NCBI GenBank assembly: GCA_001661245.1
Contig: KV454011.1
Location: 2,404,572 to 2,468,571 of the forward strand
Direction of reading: 5' to 3'
DNA length: 64,000 nt
From: Pachysolen tannophilus NRRL Y-2460
Taxonomy: Eukaryota; Ascomycota; Pichiomycetes; Alaninales; Pachysolenaceae
This document shows positions 10,445 through 20,010 of this stretch, piece after piece (position 1 is the first letter of the stretch; each line of letters begins with the position of its first letter). Position numbers and translations under genes: made by a program. The notes beneath the pieces were generated by a model. It saw nothing but the letters and a program-made list of their open reading frames with translations. It ran no database searches and had not been told where the DNA came from.

Positions 10445-11899
10445 TTAAGTATTGGCGCTATTGGTACCATTGGGAGCATTAACACCATTGTCAACAATAT
10501 TATTTTCGTTACCAGTGGTAGAATTACTATTGTAAAGTTTATTCAATTCAATGTTTTCTACCTCGTGATCATCAGCGGCAGAATCAGATAAGAAATCCCC
10601 GGGTTCTAGGATTCTAACAAATTCAACATAATCATTAATATATTCATTACCAAATTCGTATTCATCACAACCTTTTAATAATGTATCTTCATCTTGTAAT
10701 TTTAATGACAATCCAGGGATCTTGTCTATTATTGTTAAGAAGATAAAACTCATTGAAAAACAATAACAAAGAGTAACGATTGATCCAATAAATTGATACA
10801 ATAATGCAATGTATCTGTGACTAATCCAACCACCTTTTATATCCACCACACCTAGTTGTGCAATATTTTTATCAGCAAATAAACCTGTTAACAAGCTTCC
10901 AACAAATCCACCACATCCATGAATGGCAAATATATCCAAACAGTCATCAATTTTTAATAAAAATTTTAAACCAGTAGCAAAATTACAAACCAGTCCACCA
11001 ATAAATCCAATTACAAAACTTGACCAAAAATTAACAAAACCTGCACTTGGTGTTATAACAACTAATCCAGCGACACATCCTGAACATAGTCCTATAATGG
11101 AGAAATTTCTATTATAATAATAATCTAACAGAAACCATGTAAAACCTGCAATGAAACATGAAGTCAATGTATTAATTAAAATGATTAAAGTTTGAAAAGA
11201 CATATGATATGAGCATCCACCATTAAAACCTAACCATCCAATAATCATTAAAAAAGTACCAATTAATATTAATCCAGTATTTGAATTTCTATAATTTTTG
11301 GTAACTGAATTATAACTTCTTTTACCCAATTTTAAACTATAACATAAAGATGTTGAACCACTTAATAAATGTACTGGATCTCCTCCAGCAAAATCCATTA
11401 TATTCAAATCAAGTTTCAACCAACCTTTTTCATTCCAATGCCAATAACTTACAGGGTAATATATGATGATACACCATATTATAATGAATAAAAATAATGG
11501 TTTAAAACGACCTCTTTCCGCTATACACCCAAATGCTAAACTTCCAGTAATACAACAAAACAAGCCTTCAAATAATACATGTATATAAGCTGGAACTCTC
11601 AGTTCTCCTTCTATTTCAACCACAGAACTAGTCAAGTATCTCAACCCAACATTATGGAAATTCCCAATATACCTATTCGAAGCTGTTGTTGAATAACATA
11701 AGGTATAACCGATGAAAACCCATTCAACAAAAATTATGCAAGATATAATCAACGGTAACGATATTTGACTTAAAGCAGATTTCCTCTGTGTTAACCCAGA
11801 GTAAAATAAACCAATCCCAAGGATTATAAACATCAATAAAGTTGAGCACCCAAACAAAAATACCGCATCGATCTGTTGCGCAATAGATAATACCTCCAT
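10445..11899 (-). CDS. Divergent Mep/Amt-family ammonium transporter homologue
   Basis: A polytopic membrane protein of 484 residues with about eleven hydrophobic segments and an acidic hydrophilic C-terminal tail. Amt/Mep hallmarks are visible: GLFYSGLTQRKSALS, the first pore histidine in DFAGGDPVHLLSGS, the second in IFAIHGCGGFVGS, and LGFNGGCS. Both twin-His positions and the Trp after YYPVSYWHW are kept, so a conducting channel is likely. The segment FVEWVFIGYTLCYS, and FEGLF where FQ..F is usual, are unusually divergent for a yeast Mep1/Mep2. I infer a third, atypical ammonium transporter or sensor rather than the main Mep2. The start ATG at 11899 directly precedes the first membrane segment. 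Confidence 0.85.
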   Translation of the reverse strand: MEVLSIAQQIDAVFLFGCSTLLMFIILGIGLFYSGLTQRKSALSQISLPLIISCIIFVEWVFIGYTLCYSTTASNRYIGNFHNVGLRYLTSSVVEIEGELRVPAYIHVLFEGLFCCITGSLAFGCIAERGRFKPLFLFIIIWCIIIYYPVSYWHWNEKGWLKLDLNIMDFAGGDPVHLLSGSTSLCYSLKLGKRSYNSVTKNYRNSNTGLILIGTFLMIIGWLGFNGGCSYHMSFQTLIILINTLTSCFIAGFTWFLLDYYYNRNFSIIGLCSGCVAGLVVITPSAGFVNFWSSFVIGFIGGLVCNFATGLKFLLKIDDCLDIFAIHGCGGFVGSLLTGLFADKNIAQLGVVDIKGGWISHRYIALLYQFIGSIVTLCYCFSMSFIFLTIIDKIPGLSLKLQDEDTLLKGCDEYEFGNEYINDYVEFVRILEPGDFLSDSAADDHEVENIELNKLYNSNSTTGNENNIVDNGVNAPNGTNSANT

Positions 11900-12420
11900 T
11901 ACTGAAAAAAGAAGAAAAAAAAATAGAAAAACTTTACGGACCTAAAGAATCATCAAGAGAATAAATATCCTGCAAAACAAATGTAAAAGTACAACCAAGA
12001 ACCAAGAACCAAACAAAAAAGAAAAAGCAAAAAAAAAAACTTTCCACAATTTACAAAAACCACACAGGAAAGTACCAAAAACAATCAAAACAACACCTTA
12101 TCAACAATAATAAACTATTAACAGCTTTTCATTAAAATATACAAATTATCAATAGATCTTGATGTAATTAGCAACATAAACCATTGTCATTTCCTAATTG
12201 GGAAATTGTGCAATAAGACACGACGCAATGTGTTTTAATTAGAAAAAGTTTGAGCTTAAGCAAAGGATCTGTTTAATAATAAATAAATAATAATATTATT
12301 ATTATTATTAAATTAATAGTTATAAAATTCTATATATATATATATATTTATTTTGGGAATTAAAAATAGTTGGAGTGATTTTGATCTTTGGTTTTTTTTT
12401 CTTTCTTTGGTTTGGATATA
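11900..12420. promoter_or_regulatory. Divergent promoter, Mep-like gene and SOG2
   Basis: About 520 bp of AT-rich sequence. An imperfect Mcm1-type box, ATTTCCTAATTGGGAAAT, is at 12189-12206, one base off a perfect palindrome and nearly identical to the box at 9619-9636. A single GATAAG element (as CTTATC) lies near 12096, of the type used by nitrogen GATA factors, but one copy is weak evidence. TAA/ATT and TA microsatellites precede SOG2. Confidence 0.55.
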
Positions 12421-15183
12421 ATGGCAGATTCAGTTCTGAAACAATCTATATCGAGAACCAAGTTGTTACAAATTGCTAGTGATGAATTGAGTAAAAATAT
12501 TGGTATTAATTCTAACGGCGGTAATAATAATAATAGTAATAATAGTAATAATAGTAATAATAATACAAGTAGTGTTAATGGCGGTAGTTATCAAGATGAT
12601 TATAATAGTAGTAATAATAGTTTGAAGTTGGTTGATTTGAGTATAGCTTCTATACCGCCGGAGTTGATTGAGTTGATTAGAGAAAATCATTTGACAAAAT
12701 TATCATTACAACAAAATATGTTAACATCTTTACCAAATTATTTTAGTAGATTAGGTAATTTAAGATATCTTGATTTACATAGAAATAATTTTCAACATTT
12801 TCCATCAACTTTATGTTCATTTAAAAATTTGGAAATATTAGATATAAGTGAAAATTCAATTAAAAAATTACCATTAAATATAGGTAATCTTATTAGTTTA
12901 AAAGTTTTAAGTTTAAAAGATAATAAGTTGGAATATTTACCATCATCTATTTCTACAATGAAAAGTTTAAGAATATTAGAAGTTTCAAATAATCCTTTAA
13001 TTCTGCCACCTTTAAATTATATTCATGATTTACAAAGTGATTTATCAAGTAATTCAGATTGGTTGGATAATTTAAAATCATATATAAGAGATCATGGTAA
13101 TTATTTGGATGCAAAGATAAAAGAAATTGATGATTTGGAAAATAATAGTGTACTGCAACCTCCACCTATGAAATTAGAAAGATCAAGAAGTAATTTGAAT
13201 GATCCAGTGTCAGCTAAAGCTGCAAAGAGAATGGGATTCATCATTAAAAAGCTGAATAACCCAATGTCTAATCAAGAAATGGATCACGATGATGTAAATG
13301 ACATTGTTGATGAAACAAATATTAATGGTCATACAATTACCAATAATCATAATGGAACAGGTAATGATAATGAAAATAATAGTTCCAATCAAGAAGAATT
13401 TCTTAATGATTCTCATTTTTCAGCAGTGGAACAACCAAGAGCGGTACAAGCATTAAATAATGATTATTCAGACATAGTGAGAACAAGTTCAACCTCTGCA
13501 ATTCCACTCTTGAGACCAAGATCTCAAAGTGCAGGAAGGAATGAAAATAGTAAATCTGTGGATAATTATGCAATTGCAGAAGATAATTTACAGCAGCAAC
13601 AAAAATATGATGCTGAGCACAAGTCTTCTGCATATTTTAGAAGGTTATCTACTTTGGAAGAAATTAAAAAACCTAAAAATATTATAGTCATAAAAGTTGT
13701 TAGAAAATTATTATTTATTTTTACATCATTGCATTATAACGTAAATAAGATAAATGTTTTCAATTTGGATAAAAAATTATCGTTGAAAATAAATAATTGT
13801 TTAAATTTATCAAAATCAAAACTTGATCTGTTGATTGAAAATTTAGAAATTTTAGAAAAAAATAATATTCATAGTTCCTATGATACTGATATATTGATTG
13901 ATAAATTATTAACATCAATAGTTTCATCTTTAAGCATTTTTAAAAATTTAATTAAAACAATTCAAGGAATAAATTTAACCAGAGTTTTAGATAATACCGA
14001 TATTTGTTTTATAAGAAGTTTTTATTTAAATTGTTTTGGATCATTTATGGAATTATATAATTCCTATAAGATATTATATCCCGATTTGAATCCACAGCAT
14101 CCTCAACCACCTCCACATCTGAATGCAATCACTACGCCAACTCCATCACAATCCTTTTCTACAAATGTACCATCTTCAAATTCATCAGCACAATATCAGC
14201 AACCACCTCCATTACGTATAGACACGGCATTGGCAAATCAACAAAGTGGTGGAGGCCAACCTCAAAGTGCGATAACGTCTTTTTCTACTCAACAAGTTAA
14301 TGATGAACGATTATATAATAGTGTTGATACTGCAACTAATTCTGCAAACTTTGTTTTCAGTCAATTGACATCATTACTTAATAAGACTGCATTAGAAAAT
14401 GCAGTAACTACTTCTTCAACAGAGAATAATAATAATGTTAATGGTTCTTCAAAGTTGAATATATCGATTGTTAAAGAATTAACTAGTATTTCAGTTTCAT
14501 CTATAGAAGCAACAAAAAATTTAAAAACTTCCTTGGCTACAATAACTTCACAACCACCAGCAGTTCAACCAACTCCATACCAGGAAAAACTTAAATTTTA
14601 CAGGAACGTCAACATTTTCTTGAAATCAATCATAAATGTTTTGAACACATCAAAAATTGCCATTAATGATTTACCAATATTGAATGAGATAAGGCCCAGT
14701 TTAGCGGCATTAACTAAGGCAACTAAGGATGTCACTTTGATGTTAGAAAATAGTTCCTTCAATAACATCACATTACAACAACAGCAGCAACCACAATCAA
14801 GTATTTCTGCTTTCCCTCCACCACTATCATCAATTCCATCAATGGCAATATTGCCAAATCAGCAACAAGTTACTACACCAATGATTGCAGCTTTGGGTAA
14901 TGCAGCTGCAGCACTGACTGTTTTGCCACCTTCTGGGAACATTATTTCTAATGGTGCTAATAATGGTGTTCTTAGTCCTTCATCAGGGGCTGACTTGAGT
15001 AATAATAATAATAATAATAACAACAACAACAACAATAATAATAATAATAGTAACAATAACAATGCTAACAATGCTAACAATGCTAATAATGCTAATAATG
15101 CTAATAATGCTAATAATATTAATAATAATACTACTAATAATAATGGTAATAATAACGGTGCTGCTAATAATTTCGATGATTAG
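12421..15183 (+). CDS. SOG2: Sog2-like leucine-rich-repeat protein of the RAM network
   Basis: A scaffold of the RAM (Cbk1-Mob2) polarity and cell-separation pathway. The 920-residue product starts MADSVLKQS at 12421; eleven codons upstream reach only a TTG. After a short Asn/Ser tract, four to five leucine-rich repeats follow (about residues 70-185; LTKLSLQQNMLTSLP, LRYLDLHRNNFQHFP). The C-terminal half contains the conserved Sog2 helical region (IIVIKVVRKLLFIFTSLHYNVN, LTSISVSSIEATKNLKTSL) interrupted by Pro/Gln-rich linkers. The last 60 residues are Asn repeats. Gene assignment rests on the LRR plus the RAM-signalling (SOG2) domain combination; I am fairly sure. Confidence 0.88.
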   Translation: MADSVLKQSISRTKLLQIASDELSKNIGINSNGGNNNNSNNSNNSNNNTSSVNGGSYQDDYNSSNNSLKLVDLSIASIPPELIELIRENHLTKLSLQQNMLTSLPNYFSRLGNLRYLDLHRNNFQHFPSTLCSFKNLEILDISENSIKKLPLNIGNLISLKVLSLKDNKLEYLPSSISTMKSLRILEVSNNPLILPPLNYIHDLQSDLSSNSDWLDNLKSYIRDHGNYLDAKIKEIDDLENNSVLQPPPMKLERSRSNLNDPVSAKAAKRMGFIIKKLNNPMSNQEMDHDDVNDIVDETNINGHTITNNHNGTGNDNENNSSNQEEFLNDSHFSAVEQPRAVQALNNDYSDIVRTSSTSAIPLLRPRSQSAGRNENSKSVDNYAIAEDNLQQQQKYDAEHKSSAYFRRLSTLEEIKKPKNIIVIKVVRKLLFIFTSLHYNVNKINVFNLDKKLSLKINNCLNLSKSKLDLLIENLEILEKNNIHSSYDTDILIDKLLTSIVSSLSIFKNLIKTIQGINLTRVLDNTDICFIRSFYLNCFGSFMELYNSYKILYPDLNPQHPQPPPHLNAITTPTPSQSFSTNVPSSNSSAQYQQPPPLRIDTALANQQSGGGQPQSAITSFSTQQVNDERLYNSVDTATNSANFVFSQLTSLLNKTALENAVTTSSTENNNNVNGSSKLNISIVKELTSISVSSIEATKNLKTSLATITSQPPAVQPTPYQEKLKFYRNVNIFLKSIINVLNTSKIAINDLPILNEIRPSLAALTKATKDVTLMLENSSFNNITLQQQQQPQSSISAFPPPLSSIPSMAILPNQQQVTTPMIAALGNAAAALTVLPPSGNIISNGANNGVLSPSSGADLSNNNNNNNNNNNNNNNNSNNNNANNANNANNANNANNANNINNNTTNNNGNNNGAANNFDD
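15001..15114 (+). repeat. AAT/AAC microsatellite and 9-bp minisatellite in SOG2
   Basis: An AAT/AAC run encodes poly-Asn up to about 15060. Six tandem 9-bp units of the form AATGCTAAY (15061-15114) then encode Asn-Ala-Asn. The array is in frame, so length changes by whole units would be tolerated. Confidence 0.9.
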
Positions 15184-15380
15184 GAAGAAGGAGACAAAAA
15201 GCTAAAAAAAGCTAAGAAAAAAAAAGAAAAAAAGAAAAAAGAGTTTCAATTTGAAAACATAATTAGTATTCTAAAAATTTATTAAATAGGCGGGTATATA
15301 GGTGGGTGTTATTATGTATATGTATAAACTTTAGACAATAGAAATCCAGTTTTATAATTATCAATCTAGCTAGTGTTGAA

Positions 15381-16112
15381 TTATTTTTCAGCCATGAACA
15401 AATCGATTTCATCCAATTCATCCTGGTTAACATAATGTTCAATCATATGGTATCTCGATTTACTGATTTTTTCAACTTTTTCATTCCAAAGACCACAAAT
15501 TTTCATAGCTTCAACGGGAGGAATTGTAATTCTTCCATTTTTGAAAACGTATTTTGTAATACAATTACAACAAGTCTTATATTGATTCTTACCAGTTGGG
15601 AAAGCAAATTTTGACAAGACGAAAAGCCATTTTTCATCCCAGCATAAAACTTCACTTATAACATGATATCTCAGTAACGGTGTAATTTCTTTCTTAAAAT
15701 TTCCCGAGAGAGTAGCAGTTGGAATATATGGCCAATTTAAAACTGAATATTTCCCTTTTTTACCTAAATTTACATCTTGAGCATGCCAAAATAATTCTCT
15801 AAATCTTAATGTCATTAAATCTGCTCTGCATATATCCAATTCTTGAAAATAAGTTGAATTGGATTTATGTAGGTACGAATCACATTCAAAAAATGAACAA
15901 AAAGTCTTGTAAACTAAAGGATTGAAAACTTCTAATTCATGCTTCTTAATATCCTTAACTTTCAAATAAGATTTGGTATAATATGGTATAATCAAATTTT
16001 TCAAAATTGGACGATAAAACCTAATTGTATATGCAAAAGGAACAGATTTATAAGATAAAATTGATATCAAGATGAAAACCCATTTTAAAATCCAAAACAG
16101 TAAAGCTAACAT
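15381..16112 (-). CDS. Hotdog-fold thioesterase-like membrane-anchored protein
   Basis: A 243-residue product starting at the ATG at 16112 (MLALLFWILKWVFILIS), so a hydrophobic N-terminal anchor leads the chain. The frame runs 13 codons further to a GTG without another ATG. The core has CDSYLHKSNSTYFQELDICRADLM, which resembles the N-terminal helix signature of 4HBT/THEM6-like thioesterases (normally D-x-N-H-x-N-N-x-x-Y-x-x-x-x-D-x-x-R). Here the usual Asn-His is replaced by Leu-His-Lys-Ser-Asn, so catalysis is doubtful. It is likely an ER or mitochondrial membrane protein of unknown role. The fold assignment is moderate. Confidence 0.7.
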   Translation of the reverse strand: MLALLFWILKWVFILISILSYKSVPFAYTIRFYRPILKNLIIPYYTKSYLKVKDIKKHELEVFNPLVYKTFCSFFECDSYLHKSNSTYFQELDICRADLMTLRFRELFWHAQDVNLGKKGKYSVLNWPYIPTATLSGNFKKEITPLLRYHVISEVLCWDEKWLFVLSKFAFPTGKNQYKTCCNCITKYVFKNGRITIPPVEAMKICGLWNEKVEKISKSRYHMIEHYVNQDELDEIDLFMAEK

Positions 16113-16524
16113 TGACTTTTGCAAAAATGACTTTCTCAACTCAAACCTCACCGGTGATTACTTTATAAAGATCTATAATTATAATTAGTATTAATTAAAT
16201 AGATTACAACTATCCCTAGATTTAGTTCTAGTTCAAATTCAACAACAATTTGTATAAAAATTGGTATATTTCCACACCAGTAGATTTTTTATATACTATT
16301 AATGAATAAAGAAGGAATTCAATAAATTATAATTTAATAAGTAAAATGATAATAGTTGAAGTAAAAAAAAAAAGAACATATCATTTATTAGTTTAAAATT
16401 TCATTTATTAGTCTAGTATATAGTGTAGATCCCTTACAATTCTATATTGAATATAATAATAATAATATTAATAATAATATAATAAAATGAGCCTTTATCC
16501 TTTCTAAGTTGATGTTTTAATATT
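16113..16524. other. AT-rich intergenic
   Basis: This sequence lies between the hotdog-fold gene start and the displaced 3' end of STP4. It is simple AT-rich sequence with TAA repeats near 16457-16485. No gene seen. Confidence 0.6.
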
Positions 16525-16650
16525 TTAATTTTGAATACCAGAGCATTCATTTGTACTTATATGATCTCTAATCCATTCATCTACATTTGAATAAATTTTA
16601 CCACACAGTTTACAATTTCCACTAACATGGTTTCTATTTTTTTTTTAGTT
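16525..16650 (-). other. Displaced 3' end of STP4 in another frame
   Basis: Downstream of a 10-A run (T10 at 16637-16646 on the plus strand), the current STP4 frame reads ETMLVEIVNCVV and stops at 16581. One frame over, the same bases read HVSGNCKLCGKIYSNVDEW and continue through RDHISTNECSG to a stop at 16525-16527. This is the Cys2...His...Cys knuckle expected at the end of Stp-family proteins. The true C-terminus is therefore one base out of phase. Confidence 0.85.
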
Positions 16651-17346
16651 CCCAAGGGGTATTCGAAATGCAATGCTTTTAAATGATTTTTATAAGTATC
16701 ACATCTTGAGAAACAACCACTTGAATGACATATTTTAATATTTTGCTTTTCATCTGAAGTTGTTTCTTCATTTTTGTAAAAAGGACATTTAAATCCATAT
16801 TCGCTTAAATCTTTTAAATGTGATTTTTCATGTCTTGTTAAATCATTTGGTCTTGCAAAACCTCTTGAACAAGTTTTACAAACATGAGGTCTTGCATTAA
16901 CTGAAAGATGTGTTGATTTATGTGTTGCCAAGTTACTAAAATATAATAAACATTGTGGACATTGTTTCTTCTTGCGTCTATTTTTCTGGATTTTACTCTG
17001 TTTTGACGGAAGATGCAGGAAGTGGTTCTGTTGTACAATAACTTGTTGGTACTGCTGTTGGTGCAAAGGTTTCTGATCTTGTGGTTCTAAATGTGACCTA
17101 AACCCACTTGCCAATACTAAAACAGCATTTGCATTTGCATTCGCATTCGCATTCGCATTTGCGTTTGTATTAGCATTTACATTCACATTAACATTAGCAT
17201 TAGACTTTTCATATGTGATTGGATCACTACTACTTCTTGACCTACTTCCTTCATTATTATTATTATTATGATTATTATCTGAAGAAACTTCGTCTGCAGA
17301 TGTGGGTGAATGTAGATAATAGCTTTTACTGTTATTAGTCAATATA

Positions 17347-17378
<32 letters not shown>

Positions 17379-17921
17379 TTGTAGTTGTTGATATTGCTGA
17401 TATTGTGATTGTGGTTGTGGTTGTGGTGGTTGCTGTGGTTGTTGTTGTTGTAAAGATCTAACTTTTGGGGATTGCGAGTATCCAAAACGAAATTCCTGAG
17501 CCCTTTTTTGATTATCATAATATGGAACTATTGGTGGTGGTAAAGCACTGGATATTCCTTGAGTCCTCGAAGGATAATAATAATTTGACGATCCTGAAGG
17601 TACCGAAGCTGGTGGAGGTAACCTATATTTTTCATTCAACCCAGAACCTGGATGTTTATCAAGAACTTTCAACTTTGGTGGAGGCGCAAGATTTATAGAA
17701 TTTGTAAAACTATTAAAAGTTGGTAAACGAAACTTATTATCAGCACTTGAACTAGTTGTTGGTTGAGGTAATAGAGCTATTGCTGGTGGTGATACTTGTG
17801 TTCCTCCCAGGGCCAGGGAAATGGGTATGGCTGAATTAGTACCATTATTCGTATTAACGTTGACACAACCACTCCCTTGAGTGCTGGAAGTATCTCTTTT
17901 CTGTTCAATCATAATCATCAT
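16581..17921 (-). CDS. STP4: C2H2 zinc-finger transcription factor, Stp family (frameshifted)
   Basis: A nuclear C2H2 regulator of 446 residues as it reads now. A Pro/Gln/Asn-rich N-terminal half with poly-Gln and an Asn-Ala repeat leads to fingers from about residue 315. These are CPQCLLYFSNLATHKSTH, CKTCSRGFARPNDLTRHEKSH and the Stp-type CPFY...CHSSGCFSRCDTYKNHLKALH. The last part is disrupted by a one-base slip at an A10 run (see 16525-16650). The adjacent FEN12 and ROM2 match the C. albicans STP4 neighbourhood as I remember it. Start ATG is at 17921; two more in-frame ATGs follow within four codons. Family is secure; STP4 versus STP3 is less so. Confidence 0.82.
17128..17208 (-). repeat. 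Hexanucleotide repeat coding Asn-Ala/Asn-Val
   Basis: Imperfect 6-bp units (GCATTY type on the plus strand) encode a run of alternating Asn and Ala, then Asn-Val, inside STP4. A separate CAG/CAA poly-Gln tract lies at about 17345-17455. Both are in frame. Confidence 0.85.
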
Positions 17922-19029
17922 TTAAAACTATTTTTCTTTTTTTTTATAATTTCATCTTATAACTTCACTTTATTTGTGATTTTATCTTTTAAAATAAAGC
18001 AAATATAGATAAAATCTCAACTTATTCTTTCAAATAATAACTGTTTAATCGCATTGGGCTAACTCTATTAACAGCAGAAATACCTTCAAGGAATCGCACG
18101 GCTAGTAAAAGCCTGCAAGTTAATATGCGAGTTGATGCATAAAACTTAAACTTTTTTTTTTTTCGCTCGGGAAGGCAGAAGAAGGTATTAAAGATTGGGA
18201 AGAGGTATATATTTAATACCCAAAGATATAAAATGATTTAAATTTTATTTGACATCCACGGATACCGAAAAAGAATCTTTTAATTAGTATTTCTATGATC
18301 TAGAGAAGGTTCTGATTATGACCCCATTTTTTATAAATAAAATAAAAAAAAAAATGACGGAAATGTGTATACGAAAGAATTCATTTATAAGATGCCATGT
18401 TTTTCTTGCCGTATTTAAATTTTTATTTTAACCGAGAAAATGGTAAAATCGGAAAGCGGCACAGCTTAAAATTTTAAAACAACCGCAAAATAAAACTACA
18501 AAAAAACAAAAAAAAAAAGAATGAAAATGAACGTGAAGGTTATTGAACAACCGTGGCGATAATGACACGGCGATCTTGAAGAGTTTGAAATGAGGAAATA
18601 TTTTTATTGGAAAAAGCGGCTGTACTATAGTGTTTACAATTTCTTATTGTATGTATAGTACATGGCTATACAAATACATAATAATAATAATAATAATAAA
18701 TACACTTATTTTATACTATTAGTGGTACTAATCTGACTACAATAGTATTATACTTATATTATTACTACTACTATTAACTTTTAAAATTCGCATATATATA
18801 ATAAAGACATAAAAGAAAAGAAAAATGAAAAAAAAAAAAAAAATACATATGTATATATTTATGAGAAATCAAAATGAAAAAAAAAAAAAAAAAAGAAAAA
18901 ATGGAATATTTTGAATCTATATGATTAAAAGATACTTAACTTTTTTTTTTTTCTTTTTTCAAATTTTTTCAAATTTTTTATTTTAGAAAATGACCAACCA
19001 CTTTTTGGTTTATTTATTTATTTATTTAT
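17922..19029. other. Long intergenic: STP4 promoter and FEN12 3' flank
   Basis: 1.1 kb without a supportable gene. The STP4-proximal part (18040-18600) is less AT-rich and probably holds a long upstream regulatory region. The FEN12-proximal part is poly-A/T with TAA repeats and TTTA repeats. No tRNA or snoRNA motif could be defended. Confidence 0.5.
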
Positions 19030-20010
19030 TTATGCTTTTCTTGAAGTTGGTTTTGTGATTTTTGGAATGGAAACACCAGTTGCTGAAATTGAAGCAACTT
19101 CTTCTTCAACTAATTTTTTTGCAGCTTTTTTACCTTTCTTCATATAAACTTTAATGTAAAAACTTATAAATAAGACCAAATATGAAGATAAGATCAAGTA
19201 ACCATAAGCTGCAGCACCTTCGGTACCATGACAAGTACCTTTATTTGGTAACCATTGGAAATATTTATCAGCATAAAAAGTATAAGTAGCAAAATAAACA
19301 AAAATTAAATCCAATATAAATTGAATAATTTGAAATCTTGTTACCCATTCTTTCCACCAAACTCTAACACCTCTAGATGATAAGAAATAGTACCAATACA
19401 TAACCACATGAACAGCCAAGTTTAAAGAGATTGGAACCCATTCAACTGTTGTATGGCCTGCTAATTGTGTATAACATAATAAAGCAGTAGCACCATGATG
19501 ATAAGTATGCAAAAATAATAATTTTTTCCTTTTTAAAACAAGGAAAACTGTATCAATTAATTCAATATATTTTGTAAGATAATTCAAATAATATAAAGTA
19601 ACCAACTTTGAAGTATAAGCATCTCTTGAACAAATAGAATATAATATTCCATTTTTAACAACCATTGGAATCAATTGTTCCAACATTAATATTAATAAGA
19701 TAAGTGAAACACAAGTTAAAAATAAATTATGTAATTGAAATAAAAAATTCAATTTTAAAGCTGGAATATTAAAAGTATTAACAATCAGTCTACCTCCAAA
19801 TACAACAGAATAATAAACAATAATCGCACAAACAACTTCTGGGAAACTACCCATAAATGTTTCATTCCATACAAATTTAAATTCTTCAGCACTATAACCT
19901 TTAACCAAATAAAAAAAATGGTTGAAAATAGGCCATAATTTTAAACCAAACGGATTATCATCTCGTATAGATGGAGCAGAATACTGGATCCATTCAGGAA
20001 AAACTTCCAC
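19030..20010 (-). CDS. FEN12: Fatty-acid elongase (ELO family), start unresolved
   Basis: ER very-long-chain fatty-acid condensing enzyme, FEN1/ELO2 type, supplying sphingolipid acyl chains. The ELO histidine box [13 protein letters not shown] lies near residue 170. [43 protein letters not shown] and a Lys-rich ER-type tail are all present, with about seven membrane segments. The frame opens at a GTG (20010) and continues open to a stop at 20101-20103 with no ATG. The first internal ATG is residue 53, which would lose the conserved N-terminus. An ATG at 20036 is one frame off. A one-base deletion near 20030 (real or artefact), or a non-AUG start, would explain this. The name relies on remembered synteny with STP4 and ROM2. 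Confidence 0.85.
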   Translation of the reverse strand: MEVFPEWIQYSAPSIRDDNPFGLKLWPIFNHFFYLVKGYSAEEFKFVWNETFMGSFPEVVCAIIVYYSVVFGGRLIVNTFNIPALKLNFLFQLHNLFLTCVSLILLILMLEQLIPMVVKNGILYSICSRDAYTSKLVTLYYLNYLTKYIELIDTVFLVLKRKKLLFLHTYHHGATALLCYTQLAGHTTVEWVPISLNLAVHVVMYWYYFLSSRGVRVWWKEWVTRFQIIQFILDLIFVYFATYTFYADKYFQWLPNKGTCHGTEGAAAYGYLILSSYLVLFISFYIKVYMKKGKKAAKKLVEEEVASISATGVSIPKITKPTSRKA

